Shown: one piece after another, positions 55,708 through 63,247 of the stretch
How positions within the stretch are numbered: position 1 is the first letter of the stretch
Layout of the letters: every line of letters begins with the position of its first letter
Assembly: GCF_011759365.1 (NCBI RefSeq)
Contig: NZ_JAARLZ010000003.1
Coordinates: 124,001 to 188,000, forward strand
Length of the DNA stretch: 64,000 bases
Origin: Luteibacter anthropi
Lineage (GTDB): Bacteria > Pseudomonadota > Gammaproteobacteria > Xanthomonadales > Rhodanobacteraceae
Direction of reading: 5' to 3'
Notes under the pieces: model-generated
Database searches by the model: none
What the model saw: the letters and a program-made list of their open reading frames with translations, nothing else
Told to the model about the DNA's origin: nothing
Translations under genes and position numbers: made by a program

Positions 55708-57407
55708 GTTCCTGGCTCCACGGGTTTGATCGATTGGGGGATGACGCGCGCGTCGAATTCGCGCTTGAGCGTCTGTACGAGCGGATCGGCCTCCATGGAG
55801 GCCTCCGCATTGGCCTGGGCATCGCTGGCGGCCTGTGCACGGCGCTCGGCCGGCGTGGCGAGGTTGCCTGCGGCAGCGTTACCGCCGGCGTCAGCGACGA
55901 AGCGGAAGCGCACGCGGTGACCCAGGGCCTGCGAGACTTTTTCTTCCATCTGGCTGGTGAGTGGTTCCACCGCCAGATGCATGTGCGAGGGCTGCAGCGC
56001 CAGCACCATCGATTCGCCTTCGATGCCTCGCAGCGAGCAGTTCTGCGCCAGCTGGCCGATGGGGCCGCGCAGGTTGGCGCGCTCCACCACGTCATGCCAG
56101 TCGGGCAGGCCGTCCGGACCAGTCGCCAGGGGGCGTGGCGGTGCGGCCGGAGCGGGTGCGGAGACCGGAGCCGCAGCGACCGGCGCGGGCGCCGGAGGCG
56201 CCTGCCGCTGAACCGGTGCAGGGGCGGGGGCTGGCGCGGCGACGGGGGCGGCACGTGACGGAGCCGCCGCTACGGCGGGTACGGCCCTTGGCGCAGGCCC
56301 CGGAGGTGCGCTGACGGACGCATCGGATTCCGAGGGGCGGAATGCGTACATGCGCAGCAGCACCATCTCGAAGCCGATGCGCGCATCGGGCGCCATCGGC
56401 AGTTCGCGACGGCCCGAGGTGGCGATCTGGTAATAGAGTTGGACGTCTTCCGGCGTGAGGCGTTCGGCCAGGCTGGCCAGCCCCTCGTCGCTTTCCTCGC
56501 CCCGGTAGCCCGGCACGAGCTGCATGAGCTGGATGCGATGAAGCACGGTCGCCAGATCATCGAGCACGCCGCCGAAATCGGGCGAGAACGAGGCGATGCG
56601 GTCGGATTCGGCCATCAGCGCCGCGCCGTCGCCCGCGGCGAGGGCGTCGAGCACACCCAGCACCTGCCCGCGCTCGACGCTGCCGAGCATGGCGCGCACG
56701 TCGCCGGCACGCAGCGCGCCGCCCCCATAGGCAATGGCCTGGTCCAGCAGCGACAGGCCGTCGCGCAACGAGCCGTCGGCCGCATGGGCCAGCTCCACGA
56801 TGGCCTCGTCTTCGAACTCGATGGCCTCGGCACCGAGGATGTGACGCATCTGCCCGGAAATCTGCTCGGGCAGCAGGCGCTTCAGGTTGAACTTCAGGCA
56901 GCGCGACAGCACCGTCACAGGCAGTTTCTGCGGGTCGGTGGTGGCCAGCAGGAATTTCACGTGCGGCGGCGGCTCTTCAAGCGTCTTCAGCAACGCATTG
57001 AATGCCGGCTTGGAGAGCATGTGCACCTCGTCGACGAGGTAGACCTTGAAGCGACCGCGGGAAGGCGCGTACTGCGCGTTCTCGATCACCTCACGGACGT
57101 CGTCGACACCGGTGTTGCTGGCCGCGTCGATTTCCAGCAGGTCGACGAAGCGCCCTGCATCGACGGCCGTGCAGACGGCGCACTCACCACAGGGATCGGC
57201 CGATTCGCCCCGTTCGCAGTTGAGCGACTTGGCGAAGATGCGGGCGATGGTGGTCTTGCCGACACCTCGCGTACCCGTGAACAGGTAGGCATGGTGCATG
57301 CGACCGGAGTCGAGCGCGTTGGTAAGCGCACGGACCACGTGTTCCTGCCCGACCAGTTCGGAGAACTTGCGCGGGCGCCACTTGCGGGCGAGGACCTGAT
57401 AGGACAT
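55704..57407 (-). CDS. dnaX: DNA polymerase III subunit gamma/tau
   Basis: 567 residues from ATG 57407; upstream in-frame extension to 57497 overlaps the 4.5S RNA and is rejected. Clamp-loader ATPase: P-loop GTRGVGKT (45-52), zinc Cys C64, C73, C76, C79, SRC motif LSRCLKF. A Pro/Ala-rich linker (about 385-465) precedes a C-terminal domain. I see no A6G-type slippery sequence for a gamma-form frameshift. Confidence 0.96.
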   Translation of the reverse strand: MSYQVLARKWRPRKFSELVGQEHVVRALTNALDSGRMHHAYLFTGTRGVGKTTIARIFAKSLNCERGESADPCGECAVCTAVDAGRFVDLLEIDAASNTGVDDVREVIENAQYAPSRGRFKVYLVDEVHMLSKPAFNALLKTLEEPPPHVKFLLATTDPQKLPVTVLSRCLKFNLKRLLPEQISGQMRHILGAEAIEFEDEAIVELAHAADGSLRDGLSLLDQAIAYGGGALRAGDVRAMLGSVERGQVLGVLDALAAGDGAALMAESDRIASFSPDFGGVLDDLATVLHRIQLMQLVPGYRGEESDEGLASLAERLTPEDVQLYYQIATSGRRELPMAPDARIGFEMVLLRMYAFRPSESDASVSAPPGPAPRAVPAVAAAPSRAAPVAAPAPAPAPVQRQAPPAPAPVAAAPVSAPAPAAPPRPLATGPDGLPDWHDVVERANLRGPIGQLAQNCSLRGIEGESMVLALQPSHMHLAVEPLTSQMEEKVSQALGHRVRFRFVADAGGNAAAGNLATPAERRAQAASDAQANAEASMEADPLVQTLKREFDARVIPQSIKPVEPGT

Positions 57408-57482
57408 GCGGATTACCTTGGGACGACTGTCGATTGTGCCAAGGACCGAGGTCGGGCGAAAGCTTGCGCCTGAAAAGGCGAT

Positions 57483-57586
57483 GACCCTGCCAGCCACACC
57501 CCGGCACCCGAGTCGTCCGCTACCGTTGCTTCCTTCCGGACCTGGCGGGATTTACGGACTATCGTCGCGGGGGGACCGACAGGGTC
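57483..57586 (-). ncRNA. ffs: 4.5S RNA (bacterial signal recognition particle RNA)
   Basis: The universally conserved SRP tip CAGGTCCGGAAGGAAGCA is present on the minus strand (about 57541-57524), with the GGTGCCGGGGTGTGGCTGGC segment downstream and closing stem GACCCTG/CAGGGTC. Length ~104 nt, similar to the 114-nt E. coli RNA. It lies between tRNA-Ser and dnaX, its usual location in this order. Confidence 0.95.
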
Positions 57587-57612
57587 ACCATAAAGACGGT
57601 AGTTCTGTTTAC

Positions 57613-57650
57613 TGCTCGCTTCGCATCGCTGGGCTTTGCTCGCTTCGCAT
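57613..57650. repeat. tandem 14-bp direct repeat upstream of ffs
   Basis: TGCTCGCTTCGCAT at 57613-57626 and again at 57637-57650, period 24 bp, 27-64 bp upstream of the 4.5S RNA. It may be part of its promoter region or a relic of duplication. Confidence 0.6.
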
Positions 57651-57734
57651 TGCAAAAAAGCAGGTTGCTCTGACCTTTAGCGCCGGGCGGGATTGCTCGG
57701 GCTATCCTGCCCTCGCCCCTTCGCTTCGCTACGG

Positions 57735-57807
57735 GGTCGGCCTGCGGCCGACCGAATTTGTTCCAGACAAATTCGTCGAACCCGCGCGGGTTCAAATCCC
57801 GCCCCTC
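57735..57807. other. three consecutive palindromes and a tRNA T-arm-like fragment
   Basis: GGTCGGCC/GGCCGACC (57735-57753), GAATTTGT/ACAAATTC (57754-57774) and the perfect 16-bp GAACCCGCGCGGGTTC (57778-57793) are nearly contiguous. The last runs into GCGGG-TTCAAAT-CCCGC (57786-57802), a complete T-arm-like hairpin on the plus strand, followed by CCCTC, which resembles the inverted 3' end of the adjacent tRNA-Ser. No other tRNA arms are seen. Confidence 0.55.
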
Positions 57808-57863
57808 AGGCTGCGGCTCCGTTTGGCGGAATCGCGGACTGTGGGAAGCCTTGATCTTGCAAG

Positions 57864-57954
57864 TGGCGGAGAGGGCGGGATTCGAACCCGCGATACGCTA
57901 TTAACGTATACACACTTTCCAGGCGTGCTCCTTAAACCACTCGGACACCTCTCC
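57864..57954 (-). tRNA. tRNA-Ser (anticodon GGA)
   Basis: 91 nt including CCA, with long variable arm as in class II tRNAs. 5' GGAGAGGTGTCCGAGTGG, anticodon loop CTGGAAA (GGA), T-arm GCGGGTTCGAATCCCGC, 3' CCTCTCCGCCA. Reads UCC/UCU codons. Confidence 0.95.
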
Positions 57955-58073
57955 GCACTGGTACAGCTTCTTCCTTGCCGGAATCCTGCCCGACAAAGAA
58001 GCGGAAGGATAACGGGAGCGTGGCGGGGACACAAGCGTTTGGCGCTTCGGGTTTGTTCGGGGTTATCGCGTTA

Positions 58074-58138
58074 CCGGTCGCGCGCAAGCACGCTCCTACA
58101 GGGCCTTGCCTTGTAGGAGCGCGCCTGCGCGCGACCGG
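58074..58138. repeat. REP pair in reversed order (inverse then forward)
   Basis: Inverse copy 58074-58099 followed by forward copy 58113-58138, GTAG heads facing inward, 13 bp apart. All other doublets in the window have heads outward. Between tRNA-Ser and the MBL gene. Confidence 0.88.
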
Positions 58139-58145
58139 AATAACC

Positions 58146-58904
58146 TCAACCCGCATCTCCCCGCGTGGCATGTGGCTCAGGCAACCCCAGCCTCTCCCCC
58201 GGATGCGCAATGCGATACCCCCGCCCCTCCAGCGTCTCACCGTCACCGACACTGCCGTAGTGGTACAGCGCCATGCGCGAACGCATCTCGTCGGGATATT
58301 CCCGCTCCAGATCATCCACGCCGGTGTGCGACGGATTGCCGATCACCCCGCAATCGTGGGCTACCAGCTCGCCATGGGCGCCATGGATCGCCAGCGCCTC
58401 GGGCACGGGCCGCGTGTCACCCGTGAAAACGAAGCTCCCGCGCAGGGCCAGGCCGTACGAAGTGCCCTGGACGTGGTGGCGCGTGGGAAAGACATCGAAC
58501 CAGAGACCCTCGTGCCAGAAACCCCGGGTAAAGGGCACCAGATGAAAGGCCTCCCAGTAATTGACGCCGCCCTCGGCGAGGGCGCCAGGGTAGTCGGCCA
58601 CCCTGCCCTGCAACCATGGCAGCAGCCCGGCATGCAGGTAGACCCTGGTGCGACCGCGGAGCGCCTCATCGAACCACAGGCGGAAGAACAGGCGTTCCAT
58701 GCCTGCCACGTGGTCCATATGGGTATGTGTGATGTACAGCGCCGACGGAGGCGCGCCGTAAGTGGCCACGTAGCGATCCAGCGTGTCGGGACCGCAATCG
58801 ACCAGCAGCAGCGGTTGTCCATCACGCTCGACCACCACGGCCGACGAGCCCAGTTCCACCGCATGGGCGGCGCCCGTACCCAGAAAATGCAGATGCCAGC
58901 TCAC
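58146..58904 (-). CDS. MBL-fold metallo-hydrolase
   Basis: 252 residues from GTG 58904, overlapping the kinase stop (GTGA). Metal-site motif HTHMDH (60-65), preceded by VDCGPDT; later Asp/His (VFTGDTRPVPE, HDCGV) suggest a binuclear zinc site. Longer upstream ORFs cover the kinase in another frame. Such RNase Z-like or phosphodiesterase folds have varied substrates; specific role unknown. Coupled to the kinase gene. Confidence 0.82.
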   Translation of the reverse strand: MSWHLHFLGTGAAHAVELGSSAVVVERDGQPLLLVDCGPDTLDRYVATYGAPPSALYITHTHMDHVAGMERLFFRLWFDEALRGRTRVYLHAGLLPWLQGRVADYPGALAEGGVNYWEAFHLVPFTRGFWHEGLWFDVFPTRHHVQGTSYGLALRGSFVFTGDTRPVPEALAIHGAHGELVAHDCGVIGNPSHTGVDDLEREYPDEMRSRMALYHYGSVGDGETLEGRGYRIAHPGERLGLPEPHATRGDAG

Positions 58905-59623
58905 GACAGGCTCCGTTCGTATGCGGCCACAAGTGCGGGCCAGAGCACCGCATCGAAGGTGTCGCCACCTTCGGCAGCCCCTACTTTCACCAGCGAACGC
59001 CGCAGGCGTGACAGGTTGCCCTGGCGCCAGCCGGCAGCCGGGCTGCGCAGGCGGCCCTTGTCGAAATCGATGAGATGCAGGCCCTGCGCGTTCACGAGGA
59101 TATTGTGTGCGTTGAGGTCCGCATGCCACACGCCCTCGCGATGAAAGCGTGCCACGAGCTCGCCTGCCCTTGCTGCAAGCGCTTCGTTGAAACCGCCCTG
59201 GGCGACCTTTTCGGCAAGCGTGACCGCATCGGGAATGCGCAAGGTGATGAGGTCGGCCGAATAGCGCAGGCCATGCCGGAGATACCGCGCCGCCACGGGC
59301 GGCGATATGGGCAGGCCCCTGCGCTCCAGTTCCACGAGCAGGCGGAATTCACGCTCGCTGCGGGTACGCTGGCGCCCTGTGAACAGGTAGCGATCGCCCA
59401 GCAGGGCGGCCACCATGCCACCGCGCCGATAATGGCGAAGCACCGCCTCGCCAGCCGGTGAATCGATGATGGCCACGCCGCCGCGACCACCGGCCTGGGT
59501 GCGCAGCAGACCGCGCTCCCGCCAGTACTCCGGCGAAAACCAGTCGTGGCCGACTTGAGCTGTACGGGCCGCGTCGAACAGAATCGCTCCGTCCGCAGCC
59601 TCCATTACGCGATGGTCTGTCAT
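58901..59623 (-). CDS. kdkA: 3-deoxy-D-manno-octulosonic acid kinase (KdkA-like)
   Basis: 240 residues from ATG 59623; an alternative ATG at 59638 or 59641 has a better ribosome site (GGGAGG). Protein-kinase-like fold of the KdkA/Waa kinases that phosphorylate the first Kdo of LPS: catalytic loop HADLNAHNILVN, metal Asp in LIDFDKGR. Ends overlap the MBL gene by 4 bp. Divergent from a GT9 gene with 16 bp or less in between. Confidence 0.85.
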   Translation of the reverse strand: MTDHRVMEAADGAILFDAARTAQVGHDWFSPEYWRERGLLRTQAGGRGGVAIIDSPAGEAVLRHYRRGGMVAALLGDRYLFTGRQRTRSEREFRLLVELERRGLPISPPVAARYLRHGLRYSADLITLRIPDAVTLAEKVAQGGFNEALAARAGELVARFHREGVWHADLNAHNILVNAQGLHLIDFDKGRLRSPAAGWRQGNLSRLRRSLVKVGAAEGGDTFDAVLWPALVAAYERSLS

Positions 59624-59639
59624 TGTCGGGCCGCCCATC

Positions 59640-60743
59640 ATGGCGGCCTCCCGTCCCGGTAATCCAATCGTGCCCAGTCTACCAAGCCGCCCCCTCCCGT
59701 CGGGAGATTCCAGTCTCTGCATCCTGCGCACGTCCGCCATCGGCGACGTGACGCATGTCGTACCGCTCGTGCGCACCCTTCAGGAGAAGGCGCCGGCGAC
59801 CCGGCTGACCTGGATCGTGGGCAAGCTCGAGCGCCGGCTGGTCGGCGACCTGCCGGGCGTGGAGTTCATCACCTTCGACAAGGGCAAGGGCCGCGAGGGC
59901 CTGCGCGAGGTGCGGCAGGCCCTGGCCGGAAGGCGCTTCGATGCACTGCTGCACATGCAGGTGGCCTTGCGCTCGAACCTGCTCAGCCTCACGGTGAAGG
60001 CGGATCGTCGCATCGGTTACGACAAGGCCCGCTCGAAAGACCTGCACGGCTTGTTCGTCAACGAGCGGATAGCCGCCCGTAGCGGTGAACACGTGCTCGA
60101 TGCCATGGCCAGTTTCATCGAACCGCTGGGCCTGGCACAGACGCAGGTTCGCTGGGATATCCCAGTCTCCTCCGACGACCGCGACTGGGCCGCAGGGCAA
60201 CTGCCCGGCGATATGCCGACCTTGCTGGTCAGCCCGATGTCCAGCCATGCGCTGCGTAACTGGCGTGTCGAGCGTTATGCCGCACTGGTGGACCATGCCA
60301 TGTCGCGAGGCATGCGCGTTGCGCTGGTTGGTGGCCCTTCGGAGGGCGAACGCGCACTGGCCGATGCCATCCTCGCGCAGGTGAAGAACCGGCCTTTGGA
60401 CCTCACTGGCAAGGACACGCTGAAGCGCTTCATGGCTCTACTGGGGCGCTCGTCGATGCTGCTTACGCCCGATTCCGGCCCGATGCACATGGCCAACGCG
60501 GCCGGTGTGAAGGTGCTTGGGCTGCATGCAGCCAGCAATCCGGACCGCTCGGGCCCGTATTCCGACCGGCGCTGGTGTGTGAATCGATATGACGACGCGG
60601 CGCGGAAGTTCCTCGGCAAGCCGGCGTCGGAGATTCCGTGGGGTACCAAGATCGAGAAGCCTGGCGTGATGGATCTCGTTGAAGTGAGCGATATGGTGGA
60701 TCGCTTCGAGGCCTGCGCGCAGTTTCTCCGCATCTCCCTGTAG
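59640..60743 (+). CDS. glycosyltransferase family 9 (heptosyltransferase)
   Basis: 367 residues from ATG 59640; no clear ribosome site is seen, and an alternative GTG lies at 59670. GT9 transfers heptose or related sugars in LPS core. Motifs: N-terminal RTSAIGDVTHVVPLVRTL, nucleotide-sugar site LTPDSGPMHMANAAGVKVLGLHAASNP. Stop TAG lies in a REP element. Near kdkA, so LPS core assembly is likely. Confidence 0.88.
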   Translation: MAASRPGNPIVPSLPSRPLPSGDSSLCILRTSAIGDVTHVVPLVRTLQEKAPATRLTWIVGKLERRLVGDLPGVEFITFDKGKGREGLREVRQALAGRRFDALLHMQVALRSNLLSLTVKADRRIGYDKARSKDLHGLFVNERIAARSGEHVLDAMASFIEPLGLAQTQVRWDIPVSSDDRDWAAGQLPGDMPTLLVSPMSSHALRNWRVERYAALVDHAMSRGMRVALVGGPSEGERALADAILAQVKNRPLDLTGKDTLKRFMALLGRSSMLLTPDSGPMHMANAAGVKVLGLHAASNPDRSGPYSDRRWCVNRYDDAARKFLGKPASEIPWGTKIEKPGVMDLVEVSDMVDRFEACAQFLRISL

Positions 60744-60807
60744 GAGCGCGCCTCGCGCGCGACCGGACGTGCCGATACCCCCGGTCGCGCGCGAGGCGCG
60801 CTCCTAC
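60740..60807. repeat. REP doublet overlapping a stop codon
   Basis: Forward copy 60740-60766 and inverse copy 60781-60807, heads outward, 14 bp apart. The TAG (60741-60743) of the GT9 gene is part of the forward copy. Confidence 0.9.
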
Positions 60808-60817
60808 AGGGGTGTTT

Positions 60818-61222
60818 TCACGCTTCAGGGGCGCGGTAGTCCTGGTATGACTTTTCTTCCACCAGGGTTGAACCCAGCTTCAGGTTGATCTCGCGCTTGA
60901 TGGCTGCGCGCTCGTCGTTTTCGAAATACACCGAACGCGCCAGCTTGACGAAATCGGCGTCGAACTCCTGCGCGCGCTCCTTCAGGCGGATGCGATCCTC
61001 GATATCCCACAGGCGCTTGTTCACCGCCAGCAGGCGTTCGGTTTCCGCCGCAATGTCGGTCTTCGACGCGCCGTCGTTCTTCCACGTCGCATCCAGCAGC
61101 TCAAGCTCGTTGCGCACGTTGGCGAGCTTTGCCTCGTCGCGGATCTCTTGCAGCTTGATCTGCAGGATGGTCATCTTGTCGATCAGCTCGCCGTAGGAAA
61201 CGGGGGTCTGGATCAGGCTCAT
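60818..61222 (-). CDS. DUF6165 family protein
   Basis: 134 residues, highly helical: MSLIQTPVSYGELIDKMTILQIKLQEI and FDADFVKLARSVYFENDERAAIKREIN. No known function; this family often lies near LPS or sugar genes, as here. Convergent with GT9 across the REP doublet. Confidence 0.8.
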   Translation of the reverse strand: MSLIQTPVSYGELIDKMTILQIKLQEIRDEAKLANVRNELELLDATWKNDGASKTDIAAETERLLAVNKRLWDIEDRIRLKERAQEFDADFVKLARSVYFENDERAAIKREINLKLGSTLVEEKSYQDYRAPEA

Positions 61223-61262
61223 GGTCGGTCTCCACAGGGCGGACGCGGGAGGTTAGCAGTTT

Positions 61263-62153
61263 TCATGTGTGCGGATAGGCCGTGAGGGCCTCGGCGAGAT
61301 GATCGAAAACGGCGCGCACGCGCCGGCTTGCACGTAAGTCTTCATGGGTGACGACCCAGACATCCAGCGGCACGTCGGCCGCTTCCGCAAGCAGGCGTTC
61401 CAGTCCGTAACGACGCCCGAGCGGCGCCTGGCAGATGCCGATGCCGTAGCCGGCCTTCATCGCCGCCAGCGCGGCCAGGTCGTTGTCGGTGCGCAGGCTG
61501 AAATGCTCGCGCGTATACGGCAGGTCGGCGGGACGGATGGCACGCACGTAGGAGCGCTCTTCGTCGAAGCCGATCAGCGCATGTTGCGTCAGGTCGGCGA
61601 GGCGTTGTGGCCGCCCGGCAAGGTCGAGGTAATCGGGACGTGCGTAGAACCCCATCGACACACGACCGACGTGCCGCGCCACCAGCGCATCCTGTTTGGG
61701 CGCCGTATTGCGCACGGCGATGTCCGCGTCGCGTCTGAGCAGGTTTTCGGTGCGATTCGTGGTGGACAGCTCGAAAATGATGCCCGGGTGCTCACGACGG
61801 AATGTCGCCAGCATGGCCGGCAGCACCTCCGCGCCAATCACCTCGCTGGCGGTGATGCGCACCACGCCACGCAATTCGTCCTGGGCGCCTGATGCTGCCC
61901 GCCACATGGACGCCGCTGCCGCCGCCATGGACTCCGCATGTGGCAGCAGTTCGCGGGCGGCATCGGTCGGCACCAGGCCCTGGGGGCCCCGCGCGAACAG
62001 GGGCACATCCAGCGCCGCCTCCAGTTCACGCACATGGCGCCCGAGGCTCGGCTGGGTCATGCCCAGCGCCCGGGCGGCGGCGGAAAGGCTGCCCTCCCGC
62101 ATCACCGAGAGGAAGGATCGAAGCAGATCCCAGGAGAGGGCCTGGCTATTCAT
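61263..62153 (-). CDS. LysR family transcriptional regulator
   Basis: 296 residues from ATG 62153; the longer in-frame ORF reaching 62558 overlaps the divergent gene. HTH at residues 10-60 (GSLSAAARALGMTQPSLGRHVRELEAAL) and effector domain from ~95. Divergent from an NAD-dependent epimerase; a 15-bp dyad lies in the gap. Confidence 0.93.
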   Translation of the reverse strand: MNSQALSWDLLRSFLSVMREGSLSAAARALGMTQPSLGRHVRELEAALDVPLFARGPQGLVPTDAARELLPHAESMAAAAASMWRAASGAQDELRGVVRITASEVIGAEVLPAMLATFRREHPGIIFELSTTNRTENLLRRDADIAVRNTAPKQDALVARHVGRVSMGFYARPDYLDLAGRPQRLADLTQHALIGFDEERSYVRAIRPADLPYTREHFSLRTDNDLAALAAMKAGYGIGICQAPLGRRYGLERLLAEAADVPLDVWVVTHEDLRASRRVRAVFDHLAEALTAYPHT

Positions 62154-62157
62154 TTTT

Positions 62158-62172
62158 TTATGGCAACCATAA
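62158..62172. promoter_or_regulatory. LysR-box candidate
   Basis: Perfect inverted repeat TTATGG-CAA-CCATAA, a T-N11-A motif, five bp upstream of the LysR ATG and 70 bp before the epimerase start. Confidence 0.6.
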
Positions 62173-62241
62173 GCATTTAGCCAATTCCCGTATAGCACGA
62201 ACGGGCACAGACTGGCTTCACCTTCTTCCGGATACGCCACC

Positions 62242-63192
62242 ATGACCCACAAGACTGCACTCGTTCTCGGCGCCACCGGCGGCGTCGGTGGTGAAACCGC
62301 CCGCGCCCTGCTCGCTGCCGGCTGGCAGGTCACCGCCCTCACCCGCCGCCTGCCCACCCGCAGCTCCGACATTCGCTGGGTGCAGGGCGATGCCCTGCAT
62401 GCAGACGACGTCCGTGCCGCCGCTCGCGGTGCCTCGGTGATCGTGCATGCCGTGAACCCGCCGGGATATCGCGACTGGGAGCGCCAGGTGCTGCCCATGA
62501 TCGACAACACCCTGGCCGCCGCACGCCAGCACGGCGTCCGGGTCGTGTTGCCCGGCACGATCTACAACTACGGGCACGATGCGTTTCCACTGCTTCGCGA
62601 GGATTCCCCCCAGCATCCCGTCACCCGCAAAGGCGAGATCCGTGTCGAGCTGGAGCGACGCATGGAGCAGGCTGCGCATGAAGGCGTGCGCTCGCTGATC
62701 CTGCGCTGCGGCGACTTCTTCGGTCCGCATACGGGCAATAACTGGTTCTCGGGTGGCCTGGTGAAACCGGGCAAACCGCTGAACGTGCTGCCGTATCCCG
62801 GCGATGCCTCCCTGCCCCATGCCTGGGCGTATCTGCCGGACGTCGGCACAACACTCGCGGCGCTACTGGCCGACGAGGAGAACCTCGAAACCTTTGCGCG
62901 CTATCACTTCCACGGCCACCAGATCACCGGCCACGAACTGCTGGCAGCGCTGCGACGCGTCACAGGAAATGCTTCGCTACGGATGGGCACATTCCCGTGG
63001 CCGTTGCTCACGCTTGCATCGCCTTTCGTCGAAACACTGCGTGAACTGCGCAAGATGCGTTATCTGTGGAAAGCATCGGTGGAACTCGACGGGACACGAC
63101 TCCGTGAACGTCTTGGCAACGTGCCGGCTACGCCACTGGATGTCGCGCTGATGCGCACGCTCGAAGCCCAGCAGGTTCCCGTGCATCGTTGA
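62242..63192 (+). CDS. NAD(P)-dependent epimerase/dehydratase (atypical SDR)
   Basis: 316 residues. Rossmann motif GATGGVG (10-16), then ASVIVHAVNPPGYRDWERQVLPMI and PGTIYNYGHDAF, with Tyr in place of the usual YxxxK Tyr. Substrate unknown. Divergent from its probable LysR regulator; the monooxygenase gene follows by 55 bp. Confidence 0.9.
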   Translation: MTHKTALVLGATGGVGGETARALLAAGWQVTALTRRLPTRSSDIRWVQGDALHADDVRAAARGASVIVHAVNPPGYRDWERQVLPMIDNTLAAARQHGVRVVLPGTIYNYGHDAFPLLREDSPQHPVTRKGEIRVELERRMEQAAHEGVRSLILRCGDFFGPHTGNNWFSGGLVKPGKPLNVLPYPGDASLPHAWAYLPDVGTTLAALLADEENLETFARYHFHGHQITGHELLAALRRVTGNASLRMGTFPWPLLTLASPFVETLRELRKMRYLWKASVELDGTRLRERLGNVPATPLDVALMRTLEAQQVPVHR

Positions 63193-63247
63193 CGCGGTCA
63201 TGCGCACGGGCCTAGGCTGCATGTATCGCACACATGGAGCCAGGTCG

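Noticed and set aside
55704-57407. programmed frameshift in dnaX for a gamma form
   Set aside because: No A6G or similar slippery heptamer followed by a stem-loop was found in the linker region.
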